Part shown: one piece after another, positions 45,161 through 53,739 of the stretch
Position numbering within the stretch: position 1 is the stretch's first letter
Layout of the letters: each line of letters starts with the position of its first letter
Source of the DNA: Mucilaginibacter_A sp050954285
GTDB lineage: Bacteria > Bacteroidota > Bacteroidia > Sphingobacteriales > Sphingobacteriaceae
Assembly (NCBI GenBank): GCA_050954285.1
Contig: JBPBPL010000014.1
Span: 62,001 to 126,000, forward strand
Reading direction: 5' to 3'
DNA: 64,000 nucleotides
Translations under genes and position numbers: made by a program
The notes under the pieces: model-generated
Seen by the model: only the letters and a program-made list of their open reading frames with translations
Told to the model about the DNA's origin: nothing
Databases searched by the model: none

Positions 45161-46045
45161 GACATTGCCGAAGGATTACTATTTGCGCTACTTTGGGCTT
45201 CTGCAACGGTGGCTACCAAATTTGCTTTTCATTCCTGCAATTTGTTTTTGCTGACACTGATCCGTTTTGTAACGGTGAGCATAATTCTACTTTTTTACAC
45301 CTATATCATCAAAAATAAAAGCAGTCAGTTTCCATCTCAAGCAGAATTTAAAAAACTTTTTATTTTAGGCGTATTGAATGTAACTATCTATATGTCAGGC
45401 TATTTAATTGCCATAAAATATGTTTCTGCCGGATTAATTAGTTTGATTACCGCTGTAAATCCTTTACTGCTGATTTTGTTTTCGGCAATGTTTTACAAGC
45501 GCAAACTTTCCTCTTTCGAAATCACCGGAATCATTATTGCTGTTTCCGGTTTGGTGCTGGCCGCCATTCCAAACCTGTATAACAGCCATGCTACTTTGGG
45601 CGGCTTGCTGGCACTGGTTGCCGGGATTTCAGCCCTTTCCATAGGCAGTATTTATTATGCCAATTCCGGGCTTACTTTGAAAAAAATGGAGGTGAATACC
45701 TGGCAGATAACGCTGGGCGGCATACTGTTTTTACCGATTGTTTTTTTTAACCGAGCCAATAATTTCGTCATTCCTGATCTGAATTTTTTTCTCAGCATCG
45801 CCTGGCTCATCTTTCCGGTTTCCATTATCGCCTACGCCATGTGGCTTATTTTGCTTCAGCGAGATGCCGTAAAAGCCGGTTTATGGCTTTTTTTAACACC
45901 TGCTTTCGGTTATTTTATGGCGGTTATTATTCTCCACGAAAAAATAACAATTTACGGCATGTCAGGTAGTTTACTGGTTGTTAGTGGATTATTCTATTCC
46001 AGACGAAAGAAAGTTATAGTTTCGGTGGTTAATACCGTCGAATAG
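45158..46045 (+). CDS. EamA-family (DMT) permease
   Basis: 295 residues, about ten membrane helices in two EamA halves (LLFALLWASATVATKFAFH; GLLALVAGISALSIGSIYYA). Drug/metabolite exporters of the inner membrane; substrate unknown. The ATG at 45158 was chosen because it follows the promoter box at 45124 and directly starts the first helix; upstream in-frame codons lie before that box. Confidence 0.88.
   Translation: MDIAEGLLFALLWASATVATKFAFHSCNLFLLTLIRFVTVSIILLFYTYIIKNKSSQFPSQAEFKKLFILGVLNVTIYMSGYLIAIKYVSAGLISLITAVNPLLLILFSAMFYKRKLSSFEITGIIIAVSGLVLAAIPNLYNSHATLGGLLALVAGISALSIGSIYYANSGLTLKKMEVNTWQITLGGILFLPIVFFNRANNFVIPDLNFFLSIAWLIFPVSIIAYAMWLILLQRDAVKAGLWLFLTPAFGYFMAVIILHEKITIYGMSGSLLVVSGLFYSRRKKVIVSVVNTVE
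45721..45733 (+). repeat. Dispersed motif, GT form
   Basis: CATACTGTTTTTA followed by CCGATTG, in the EamA gene as GILFLPI. Confidence 0.75.
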
Positions 46046-46056
46046 GAAAGCCTGGC

Positions 46057-46082
46057 GATACTTCTTTTACCGGTGTAAAATC
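46057..46082 (+). repeat. Dispersed motif, TC form, with 3' arm
   Basis: GATACTTCTTTTA then CCGGTGTAAAATC; TTTTAC and GTAAAA pair around CGGT. Between convergent genes. Confidence 0.85.
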
Positions 46083-46107
46083 AGGACCAAAATATCGTAA
46101 TGATGGC

Positions 46108-46521
46108 TTATTTCCCTTCTTTAATCTCCGGATGCGCTTCGCCGTGGTGGCAAGTATTGCAATTTACTGCTTCCATCGCTATCATGCCGTTTTCTCCTTT
46201 TTTGGCATGAAAATATTTCTTGTTAATCTTGCCCGTCATGGTATACATCTGGCGCGCCATCTCTTTTTCGGGCTTTGCATCACTTGCCCAGTCCATTTTT
46301 TTGGGGTTATCCGGCGAAGCCGCATGGCAGAAATTACAGTGCACGCCCAAAGCTACTTTCCACTCATCCATCACTTTGTCCAGATCGTCATGACTGATAT
46401 TTTTGGGTAATACTTTCAGGTTATGTTTTGGCGGAGTCATTTCCTGTAAATCCGCAGTAGCACCCATAGCGGCAACAGCAGCAATTAGTAAAGTAAAAAT
46501 TACATTTTTTGGCTTGATCAT
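46108..46521 (-). CDS. Secreted c-type cytochrome with two haem-binding sites
   Basis: 137 residues: signal peptide (NVIFTLLIAAVAAMGATA) and two haem motifs, CNFCH and CNTCH. The overall pattern (VMDEWKVALGVHCNFCHA) resembles the cytochrome subunit of photosynthetic reaction centres (CytoC_RC), a family that is also found in non-phototrophic Bacteroidota. Probable periplasmic electron carrier; its partner is unknown. Confidence 0.87.
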   Translation of the reverse strand: MIKPKNVIFTLLIAAVAAMGATADLQEMTPPKHNLKVLPKNISHDDLDKVMDEWKVALGVHCNFCHAASPDNPKKMDWASDAKPEKEMARQMYTMTGKINKKYFHAKKGENGMIAMEAVNCNTCHHGEAHPEIKEGK

Positions 46522-46622
46522 CTATTAAATTTTGGTGAAGCAATTTATATAAATAATGTAAAATAATCAGCATGGAACGGGAAACCAAACGCAAAGATCC
46601 GGCATTTTTAATTTTAGGTTGA

Positions 46623-46635
46623 TAAAAACAGCATT
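46623..46635 (-). repeat. Dispersed motif, GT form, with 3' arm
   Basis: Minus-strand AATGCTGTTTTTA followed by TCAACCTAAAATT, between the divergent cytochrome and peptidase genes. Confidence 0.8.
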
Positions 46636-46683
46636 TGCATATTGTATGCAGAAAAACTCCTGCAATAACTTATAATTGCCGTT

Positions 46684-48348
46684 ATGAAAGCTTCCATTTC
46701 TTTGCTGGCCACCGGCATACTGTTTTTATCGGTTAAAAACTCGTATAGCCAGATTTCCAAACCTGCTGCTGCGGATTCTGCTGCTATCAAAGCAATCAAC
46801 GCAAACAGTTTGGGCAAACGCATTGAGGTTTTGGCTTCCGATGATTTTATGGGTAGAAAACCTTTCACCGCGGGAGAAACCAAAACCATAAATTACTTAA
46901 AAGAACAGTTTCAGCAAATGGGCCTGAAACCGGGCAACGGCAACAGCTATTTTCAGGATGTGCCGATGGTTGATATTGCTTCCAAAGCTGCCGGTCCGAT
47001 GCTGATCAAAGGCAAAAACGGAACATTGAGTTTAACACCGCTGGAAGATTTTACGGCTACCACACGGCATGTGCAGAGCCAGGTGCAGGTTAATAATTCG
47101 GAAATGGTTTTTGCCGGATTCGGTATCGTAGCACCGGAATATAACTGGAATGATTATGCCGGATTAAATGTAAAAGGAAAAACGGTTGTGGTGATGGTAA
47201 ACGATCCGGGGTTTTACGACAGCAAGCTTTTTAAAGGTAAAAACATGACTTACTACGGTCGCTGGACTTATAAATACGAAGAAGCAGCGCGGCAAGGTGC
47301 AGCAGCTTTAATCATTATTCATGATACAGCTCCGGCAAGTTACCCGTGGACGGTGGTGCGCAACAGCGGATCAAAATCAAAATTATACCTGCAAACGGCA
47401 GATAATGGCAGATCGCGCGCTTTACTGGAAGGCTGGATCACGCAGGAATCAACCCATAAACTTTTTAAACTGGCTGGCATTTCCGAAAACGTTTTGGAAG
47501 CAGCAAAAAAGCGCGGTTTCAAAGCCGTTAGTTTGGGTTTGGATGCTTCTTTAACGCTCAACAGCACCACCAAAAAATCAACCTCGCATAATGTTTTGGC
47601 CGTTTTACCTGGAACGAAACGTGCTGATGAATATTTAATTTACTCGGCACACTGGGATCATTTTGGTATCGGCGAAGCTATCAAAGGTGATTCTATTTAC
47701 AACGGTGCCGAAGATAACGCAACCGGAACAGCCGGACTGCTTACTTTGGCTGAAGCTTTTTCTAAGCTGAAAACCAAGCCCGAACGTTCCATACTGTTTT
47801 TATCGGTAACTTCTGAAGAACAAGGTTTGTTAGGTTCAGAATATTATGGTACGCATCCTGTAGTTCCTTTAAAACAAACTGTTGCAGATATTAATATGGA
47901 TGTTTTAAACAATTTCAGTCGTACCAAAGATTTGGTTGTGGTAGGTTACGGACAATCAGAAATGGATGATTACGCAAAACGCGCCGCTGCCAAACAAGGC
48001 CGGATCATTACCCCGGAACCTGATCCTTCCGGTGGCTGGTATTATCGTTCAGATCATTTTAATTTTGCAAAAGTTGGTGTTCCGTCTTTATATCCAGAAT
48101 CTGGCGTTGATGCAATCGGTCATGGAGAAGCTTGGGGAAAAGCCAAAGCTGCAGATTTTACCAAAAATCGTTACCATTCTCCATTTGATGAATATGATCC
48201 AAAAACCTGGGTTTTCTCCGGAATGGTAGAAGATGTGCGTTTGTTATTTGATGTTGGAACTACATTGGCCAATGAATCTGTTTTTCCAAAATGGAAAACC
48301 GGATCAGAGTTTAAAGCAATCAGAGAAAAATACAGAAGCAGCAAGTAA
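46684..48348 (+). CDS. M28-family zinc aminopeptidase with PA domain
   Basis: 554 residues, signal peptide ending about VKNSYSQ. Metal ligands of the M28 fold are visible: SAHWDHFG, GAEDNATG, the EE of TSEEQGLLGS, DINMDV and RSDHFNFA. A PA (protease-associated) domain is inserted at about 135-260. It trims peptides in the periplasm or outside. Start is an ATG at 46684; a shorter start is unlikely because the signal peptide begins here. Confidence 0.92.
   Translation: MKASISLLATGILFLSVKNSYSQISKPAAADSAAIKAINANSLGKRIEVLASDDFMGRKPFTAGETKTINYLKEQFQQMGLKPGNGNSYFQDVPMVDIASKAAGPMLIKGKNGTLSLTPLEDFTATTRHVQSQVQVNNSEMVFAGFGIVAPEYNWNDYAGLNVKGKTVVVMVNDPGFYDSKLFKGKNMTYYGRWTYKYEEAARQGAAALIIIHDTAPASYPWTVVRNSGSKSKLYLQTADNGRSRALLEGWITQESTHKLFKLAGISENVLEAAKKRGFKAVSLGLDASLTLNSTTKKSTSHNVLAVLPGTKRADEYLIYSAHWDHFGIGEAIKGDSIYNGAEDNATGTAGLLTLAEAFSKLKTKPERSILFLSVTSEEQGLLGSEYYGTHPVVPLKQTVADINMDVLNNFSRTKDLVVVGYGQSEMDDYAKRAAAKQGRIITPEPDPSGGWYYRSDHFNFAKVGVPSLYPESGVDAIGHGEAWGKAKAADFTKNRYHSPFDEYDPKTWVFSGMVEDVRLLFDVGTTLANESVFPKWKTGSEFKAIREKYRSSK
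46716..46740 (+). repeat. Dispersed motif, GT form, with 3' arm
   Basis: CATACTGTTTTTA then TCGGTTAAAAAC, encoding part of the peptidase signal peptide (GILFLSVK). Confidence 0.8.
47790..47802 (+). repeat. Dispersed motif, GT form
   Basis: CATACTGTTTTTA followed by TCGGTAAC, in the peptidase gene as SILFLSVT. Confidence 0.78.
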
Positions 48349-48349
48349 G

Positions 48350-48362
48350 CATGCTTCTTTTA
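48350..48362 (+). repeat. Dispersed motif, TC form
   Basis: CATGCTTCTTTTA followed by CCGGTAG, immediately after the M28 peptidase stop. Confidence 0.8.
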
Positions 48363-48409
48363 CCGGTAGTTTTTCATTATTGAAATTCCGGCTTTTAAAT
48401 ATTTCAGTT

Positions 48410-49444
48410 TTGACAAAACCAATTCTCGTATTAAAGTTCGGCACGGCATCCATCACCCAAAAAAATGGCGAACCGGATGAAAGCGTAATTGCAGAAATTG
48501 CACGGCAAGTTGCAGGTTTACATGCGCAATATAATATTGTGATCGTTTCTTCCGGCGCCGTTGGCGCGGGCAAACATTTTATTAAAAATTACAGCGGAAC
48601 CATCAGCGAGCGTAAAGCTGCGGCGGCTATTGGCAATCCATTATTGCTTGGCAAATACGCATACTGTTTTTATCCCTATAAAATCAATATTGCCCAGAGT
48701 TTGTGCGAGCGAAGGCATTTTTCTAACCGGAAACAGTTTTTACAACTGAAAAAAACTTATGAAGAATTGTGGGCGAACAATATTATTCCGGTTGCAAATG
48801 AAAACGACGTGGTGAGCGATCTGGAACTGAAGTTTTCTGATAATGATGAACTCGCAACTTTAATTGCCGTTGGTTTTGGCGCTTCTTTGTTGCTGTTTAG
48901 CACTTCCGTTCCCGGTGTTTTGGATGCCGATGGAAGGGTGATTCCGCAGATCGATGTGATTGATAAAAATGCACTTTCTTTGGCCAATCAGGAAAAATCA
49001 GCTTTGGGTTTAGGCGGAATGGTTTCCAAATTAACTTTCGCCCGGTTGGCTACGCAAATGGGCATAAAAGTGGTGATTTTCGGTATCCGAACGGAAGACG
49101 GCATCCTCAATGCCATCCAGGAGAAAACCGGAACGCTTTGTTTACCACAACATTGCACCATTCCGGCCCGAAAAAAATGGCTGGCCAGCGGCAGTTTGGT
49201 CACCGGAAGATTGCAGGTTGATGCAGGCGCGCAACAAGCTTTACAAAACGGAAAAAGTTTGCTCGCCGTTGGCATCCAAAACATCCTCGAGCGGTTTGAA
49301 AACGGTGAGGTTTTTGAGATTGTGGATGAAGAAAACCATGCCATTGCTGTTGCACGTGCACGTGTATCTTCGGATGAAATCAGCCTAAATCAAAAAACGG
49401 AAAAAGTTACGGTTGCGCACGCCGATGAAATTGTGTTATTGTAA
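48410..49444 (+). CDS. proB: Glutamate 5-kinase, TTG start
   Basis: 344 residues from TTG: MTKPILVLKFGTASIT begins the amino-acid-kinase fold, with SSGAVGAGK, NENDVV and the C-terminal PUA-like part (about 265-340). It phosphorylates glutamate, the first step of proline synthesis; the second-step gene proA follows. In-frame ATG codons upstream lie inside the M28 gene, so the conserved N-terminus implies the TTG. The proB-proA gap is unusually long because an inverted-repeat element sits in it. Confidence 0.85.
   Translation: MTKPILVLKFGTASITQKNGEPDESVIAEIARQVAGLHAQYNIVIVSSGAVGAGKHFIKNYSGTISERKAAAAIGNPLLLGKYAYCFYPYKINIAQSLCERRHFSNRKQFLQLKKTYEELWANNIIPVANENDVVSDLELKFSDNDELATLIAVGFGASLLLFSTSVPGVLDADGRVIPQIDVIDKNALSLANQEKSALGLGGMVSKLTFARLATQMGIKVVIFGIRTEDGILNAIQEKTGTLCLPQHCTIPARKKWLASGSLVTGRLQVDAGAQQALQNGKSLLAVGIQNILERFENGEVFEIVDEENHAIAVARARVSSDEISLNQKTEKVTVAHADEIVLL
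48660..48685 (+). repeat. Dispersed motif, GT form, with 3' arm
   Basis: CATACTGTTTTTA then TCCCTATAAAATC, in proB in a third reading frame (AYCFYPYK). Confidence 0.8.
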
Positions 49445-49461
49445 AATGAATCTGTTTTTAA

Positions 49462-49740
49462 CGTTCTTTTTGCTTGAACAAAAAGAACCAAAATTCAAGA
49501 CAAACCCGATCCCTCCGGGCGTTTTGTCAGCCCTGCGCACCTCGGTGGATATCTTTGTAAGTGGTTCTATATAGCTGATCTGAAAAGCTTTCAATTGAAA
49601 TCGTATGTACACATTAAAGGTCGGAATAAGAAAGGTCATCACCATAAAGGTAGCCACCCAGGCGCGGTGGGCTGAATGTCGCCCGGAGGCGATCCGGCAT
49701 TCTTGATCTTTTGGTTCTTTTTCATTAAGGGAAAAGAACG
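49462..49740. repeat. 279-bp intergenic inverted-repeat element (MITE/REP-like)
   Basis: The ends are complementary: left CGTTCTTTTTGCTTG... (49462-49500) matches the reverse complement of ...AAGGGAAAAGAACG (49701-49740) with few differences. Inside, CCTCCGGGCG at about 49515 and CGCCCGGAGG near 49680 continue the pairing, giving arms of roughly 90 bases around about 100 central bases. GC content rises sharply against its surroundings. No open frame of its own is convincing. Similar hairpin-type elements starting with a run like CTTTTTGCTTG are, as I recall, frequent between genes in Bacteroidota genomes. Confidence 0.75.
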
Positions 49741-49859
49741 TAAAACCAAGTAACCGCAGGTTTGCTTATCATAAACCTGTTTTTAAGCTTCATTTATCAG
49801 TTTAAAAAAAGGAGAAGGTAATAATCTTCTATCAAAAACAAAGATATAAAACATTAAAA

Positions 49860-51107
49860 ATGGAAAATATCCATCCTTTATTAGAAAACGCCGCAAAAGC
49901 AAAGCATTCCATCAGTCGCTTAACTGATCCTGAAAAAAAGCTTTTACTCGAAAAATTAGCGCATAAAATAAAATTCAGTACAGCAGAAATCATCCGAGAA
50001 AATCAGAAAGATTTAATCCGGATGGATGATGCCGATCCGAAAAAAGACCGTTTGCTTTTGAATGAAAACCGGATTAATCAGCTGGCAGAAAGTGTGTTGG
50101 ATGTCTCTTTGTTAACCGATCCAACCAATCTGATTCTATCCGAAAAAATACTGCCAAACGGATTGTTCATTCAGAAAAAAACCGTTCCGCTTGGCGTTGT
50201 GGGCATCATTTACGAATCGCGCCCGAACGTAACGATTGATGTTGCGGCACTTTGCATTCGTTCCGGTAATGTTTGCGTGCTACGCGGCGGCACGGATGCT
50301 TCTTTTACCAATGTTTTTTTGGCAGAACTGATTCGCGATGTTTTAGCAGATTTCGGTTTGGATAAAAACATCGTGCAACTGTTGCCAACCGACCGAAAGT
50401 TCATCCAGGAAATGCTAACGGCTGTAAAATACATTGATGTAATTATTCCGCGAGGTTCACAGCAACTCATTGAATATGTTCGTGATAACGCCAAAGTTCC
50501 GGTGATAGAAACTGGTGCCGGCGTTTGCCATACGTATGTAGAAAAAACAGCCGATTTGGAAAAAGCCGCAGCCATTGTGGTGAACGCAAAAGTTTCCCGT
50601 CCGTCGGTTTGCAATGCGTTGGATACGGTTTTGGTTGATGCAGAAGTTGCCGAAAAACTACTGCTAAAAACAGCATCGCAATTGAAAGAATATCAGGTAG
50701 AAATTTTTGCAGATGAACGCGCTTATTCCATCCTTAAAAACAATAATTATCCTTATTTAAAAGAAGCCAAACCAGAAGATTTTGGCCGCGAATTTCTGGA
50801 TTATAAATGCTCCATAAAAGTAGTTTCCGGTTATGAAGAAGCGGTGGAACATATCGAAAAGTATTCTTCCAAACATTCGGAAGCGATCATTTCAGAAGAC
50901 TCAAACCTGTGCGAAAACTTTTTGAATGAAGTTGATGCTGCTGCGGTTTACATTAATGCGTCCACACGTTTTACCGATGGCGGCGAGTTTGGTTTAGGTG
51001 CCGAAATTGGTATTTCTACGCAAAAATTACATGCGCGAGGTCCGTTTGCGTTGGAGAAATTGGTTACGGAAAAATGGATTGTGCGGGGAAATGGGCAGGT
51101 GCGGTAG
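49860..51107 (+). CDS. proA: Gamma-glutamyl phosphate reductase
   Basis: 415 residues of the aldehyde-dehydrogenase-like ProA family: LGVVGIIYESRPNVTIDVAA, catalytic cysteine in SRPSVCNALDTVLV, and FTDGGEFGLGAEIGISTQKL. It reduces glutamyl-5-phosphate to the semialdehyde in proline synthesis. Same direction as proB, but separated by 415 bases, so it may have its own promoter. Two motif copies lie inside it. Confidence 0.95.
   Translation: MENIHPLLENAAKAKHSISRLTDPEKKLLLEKLAHKIKFSTAEIIRENQKDLIRMDDADPKKDRLLLNENRINQLAESVLDVSLLTDPTNLILSEKILPNGLFIQKKTVPLGVVGIIYESRPNVTIDVAALCIRSGNVCVLRGGTDASFTNVFLAELIRDVLADFGLDKNIVQLLPTDRKFIQEMLTAVKYIDVIIPRGSQQLIEYVRDNAKVPVIETGAGVCHTYVEKTADLEKAAAIVVNAKVSRPSVCNALDTVLVDAEVAEKLLLKTASQLKEYQVEIFADERAYSILKNNNYPYLKEAKPEDFGREFLDYKCSIKVVSGYEEAVEHIEKYSSKHSEAIISEDSNLCENFLNEVDAAAVYINASTRFTDGGEFGLGAEIGISTQKLHARGPFALEKLVTEKWIVRGNGQVR
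50295..50307 (+). repeat. Dispersed motif, TC form
   Basis: GATGCTTCTTTTA followed by CCAATG, in proA as DASFTN. Confidence 0.78.
50665..50677 (-). repeat. Dispersed motif, GT form
   Basis: Minus-strand GATGCTGTTTTTA followed by GCAG, in proA as LKTAS. Confidence 0.7.
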
Positions 51108-51193
51108 GAAATTTGCGCTGGTATTGAACGATATGTTTGTTATCCCAACAATTGGAGGGATATTATCAAATCAATTAACACTAATTTCCATCC

Positions 51194-51206
51194 TAAAAAC
51201 AGCATT
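51194..51206 (-). repeat. Dispersed motif, GT form
   Basis: Minus-strand AATGCTGTTTTTA followed by GGATGG, between proA and the amine oxidase gene. Confidence 0.72.
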
Positions 51207-51236
51207 ACCTTTTTACATCATCTCTGTTATATCTCC

Positions 51237-52550
51237 ATGAATTTCCCAGAAAATACAATCATCATCGGTGCCGGTGCAGCCGGATTAATTGCTGCTCATG
51301 AACTCTCCAAAGCCAATCAAAAAGTAATCATACTAGAAGCGAGAAATCGCATTGGTGGTCGTTGCTATACCTTTTCTGGACAAACTTTTACGCAACCAAT
51401 TGAGTCGGGAGCCGAGTTTGTACACGGAACTTTGCCACTCACTTTAAAGCTGTTAAAAGAAGCAGGCATCAAATACGAACCTGTTTCGGGTGATAATTTT
51501 CAAGCAAAAAATGGAGAAATTAAACCGTCGGAATTTTTTATGGAGCATTGGGACGAGTTTGAAAAAGCTTTGAACGAAGTGCAGGAAGATCAGTCGCTCG
51601 AAGAGTTTTTACAGCAATATTTCCACGAAGAAAAATATATTGGATTGAGAAAATCCGTGATTCAGTTTGCTGCCGGTTATGATACAGCTGATCCGAAACG
51701 GGTTAGTTTGGTTTCCTTGCGGGACGAATGGCTGAGCGATCACGAAGAGGAAACGCAATACCGGATTCCTGGCGGATATGTTCAGCTGATGAATTTCCTG
51801 GCAGATCAAATTACAGGTTTCGGAAGCGAAATTTATTTAAATACTGTGGTGAAGCAAGTAAACTGGCAGGCTGGTTCTGTGGAAGTAATTACTGCGGATG
51901 ATACTGTTTTTATCGGCAAAAAACTGGTGTTGACAGTTCCGCTGGGCGTTTTGGTTTTGAGTGGAAATGAAACTGGTGCAATCGCTTTTCATCCAGATTT
52001 ACCCCAACAAAGACAAGCAGCTTCTGATATGGGTTTTGGTGCAATCATCAAAATTCTGATTGAATTTTCTGATCCTTTTTGGGAACACAAAGGATTAACG
52101 AACCTGCAATTCCTTTTCTCCGAAGAAAAAATACCAACCTGGTGGGCACAAACTCCTCAAAAATCCAACGTTTTTACGGGTTGGCTGGGCGGAAATCCAC
52201 AGGATGAAATGCAGGCTTTAAGTGATGATGAAATTTTGCAAAAATCTATCCAATCACTTGCCCATATTTTTAAAGTTGATGCTTCTTTTATCGAACAAAA
52301 AATTGTATCGGCCAAAGTTTACAACTGGACGGCTGATCCTTTTACGCGCGGTTCTTACAGTTATGCCACGGTAAAAACAGCATCCGCCCGAAAAATTTTG
52401 AAAACACCAGTTGCACAAACCATTTATTTTGCTGGTGAAGCTTTGTTTGAAGGCGAGCAATTAGGAACGGTAGAAGCAGCCCTGGTTTCGGGTTTGGAAG
52501 TGGCCAATATGATGGTGGCACATCTAAATAACCATTTGAAATTTCCATGA
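51237..52550 (+). CDS. Flavin monoamine oxidase-like protein
   Basis: 437 residues. The FAD-binding Rossmann start IIIGAGAAGLIAAHELSKA is followed by ILEARNRIGGRCYTF, the second signature of flavin amine oxidases, and the C-terminal IYFAGEALFEGEQLGTVEAAL FAD block. It oxidises an amine (polyamine or related); substrate unknown. No signal peptide. Three motif copies lie inside it. Confidence 0.9.
   Translation: MNFPENTIIIGAGAAGLIAAHELSKANQKVIILEARNRIGGRCYTFSGQTFTQPIESGAEFVHGTLPLTLKLLKEAGIKYEPVSGDNFQAKNGEIKPSEFFMEHWDEFEKALNEVQEDQSLEEFLQQYFHEEKYIGLRKSVIQFAAGYDTADPKRVSLVSLRDEWLSDHEEETQYRIPGGYVQLMNFLADQITGFGSEIYLNTVVKQVNWQAGSVEVITADDTVFIGKKLVLTVPLGVLVLSGNETGAIAFHPDLPQQRQAASDMGFGAIIKILIEFSDPFWEHKGLTNLQFLFSEEKIPTWWAQTPQKSNVFTGWLGGNPQDEMQALSDDEILQKSIQSLAHIFKVDASFIEQKIVSAKVYNWTADPFTRGSYSYATVKTASARKILKTPVAQTIYFAGEALFEGEQLGTVEAALVSGLEVANMMVAHLNNHLKFP
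51900..51923 (+). repeat. Dispersed motif, GT form, with 3' arm
   Basis: GATACTGTTTTTA then TCGGCAAAAAA, in the amine oxidase gene as DTVFIGKK. Confidence 0.8.
52278..52303 (+). repeat. Dispersed motif, TC form, with 3' arm
   Basis: GATGCTTCTTTTA then TCGAACAAAAAAT, in the amine oxidase gene as DASFIEQK. Confidence 0.8.
52372..52384 (-). repeat. Dispersed motif, GT form
   Basis: Minus-strand GATGCTGTTTTTA followed by CCGTGG, in the amine oxidase gene as VKTAS. Confidence 0.7.
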
Positions 52551-52622
52551 CAGTACATTAATGTTGCATAGCTACTTTTAGCACGTAACCAATTTTGAGA
52601 ACGTACTAATTTTAGAATATCC

Positions 52623-53705
52623 ATGCAAGTAATCCTTGGCGTAATTTTCCATTTTATAGGCGGTTTTGCCTCGGGTAGTTTTTACATTCCGTATAAAAAA
52701 GTTAAAGGCTGGGCATGGGAAAGTTACTGGATTGTTGGCGGTATTTTTTCTTGGCTGATTGTGCCGCCACTGGCTGCCTATTTAACCATCCCGAATTTTG
52801 CAGAAATTATTAGGCAGACCGACAATGGCATTTTAGGTTTAACTTTTTTCTTCGGTTTGCTGTGGGGCATTGGTGGTTTAACTTACGGTCTGGGTGTGCG
52901 TTATTTGGGCGTTTCTCTCGGCAGTACAATTATTTTAGGATTAAGCGCGGTTTTCGGTTCGCTGCTGCCATCCATTTATTATGATTTTTTCCCGACCGCT
53001 GGCAAAGATACCATCTCCATTTTGCTGCATAGTAATTGGGGGCAGCTTGTTTTAGCAGGTATTTTATTAACCATAATTGGCATTATCATCTGCGGAAAAG
53101 CCGGTACGATGAAAGATAAAGAGCTGGCCAAACACATGATGGATGTGGAAGATAATAAAGATTACCGGTTTGGTTTAGGCATAACTGTTGCAATTGTTTC
53201 GGGTATATTAAGTGCCTGTTTTAACTTTGGTTTGGAAGCGGGAAAATCTATGGCTGATGTAGCCAATGCGATCTGGAAAACTGCTCATCCGGGCAACGTC
53301 AATTTCCTTTACCAAAACAATGTTACCTATGTGGTGATTTTATGGGGAGGGCTGACTACCAACTTTATCTGGTGCATGATTTTGAATGCCCGAAATAAAA
53401 CGTTTTCAGATTATACCGATAAAAAAACACCATTACTGCGCAATTATATCTTCTCTGCTTTAGCCGGAACTACATGGTTTCTGCAATTCTTTTTTTATGG
53501 AATGGGAGAGAGCAAGTTAGGAAATGGTGCCAGCTCCTGGATTTTGCATATGGGCTTTATCATCCTGATTGCCAATATCTGGGGCTTGGTTTTGAACGAA
53601 TGGAAAGGCGTTAGCAAAAAAGCTTATGCCACTGTTTTAGCCGGTATTTTTGTAATTATTTTATCGGTTGTTTTGGTTGGTTATGGTAATTCACTTCAAC
53701 ATTAA
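52623..53705 (+). CDS. rhaT: L-rhamnose-proton symporter RhaT
   Basis: 360 residues with about ten membrane helices and the RhaT pattern (HFIGGFASGSFYIPYKKVKGW, WGIGGLTYGLGVRYLGVSLG, LSACFNFGLEAGK). It imports L-rhamnose with protons. First gene of the rhamnose operon: the aldolase gene begins 34 bases later. No rhamnose regulator is visible in the window. Confidence 0.92.
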   Translation: MQVILGVIFHFIGGFASGSFYIPYKKVKGWAWESYWIVGGIFSWLIVPPLAAYLTIPNFAEIIRQTDNGILGLTFFFGLLWGIGGLTYGLGVRYLGVSLGSTIILGLSAVFGSLLPSIYYDFFPTAGKDTISILLHSNWGQLVLAGILLTIIGIIICGKAGTMKDKELAKHMMDVEDNKDYRFGLGITVAIVSGILSACFNFGLEAGKSMADVANAIWKTAHPGNVNFLYQNNVTYVVILWGGLTTNFIWCMILNARNKTFSDYTDKKTPLLRNYIFSALAGTTWFLQFFFYGMGESKLGNGASSWILHMGFIILIANIWGLVLNEWKGVSKKAYATVLAGIFVIILSVVLVGYGNSLQH

Positions 53706-53739
53706 TTAATATTAAATACGGATTTCAATTTTTTAAAAT

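Noticed and set aside
49436..49657. 73-residue minus-strand frame in the proB-proA gap
   Set aside because: It lies within the inverted-repeat element and resembles no protein.
34182..51470. Several TTAAAAGAAGC stretches (about 34182, 36891, 50758, 51453)
   Set aside because: They encode the common LKEA helix sequence and lack the AT and 3' parts of the motif.
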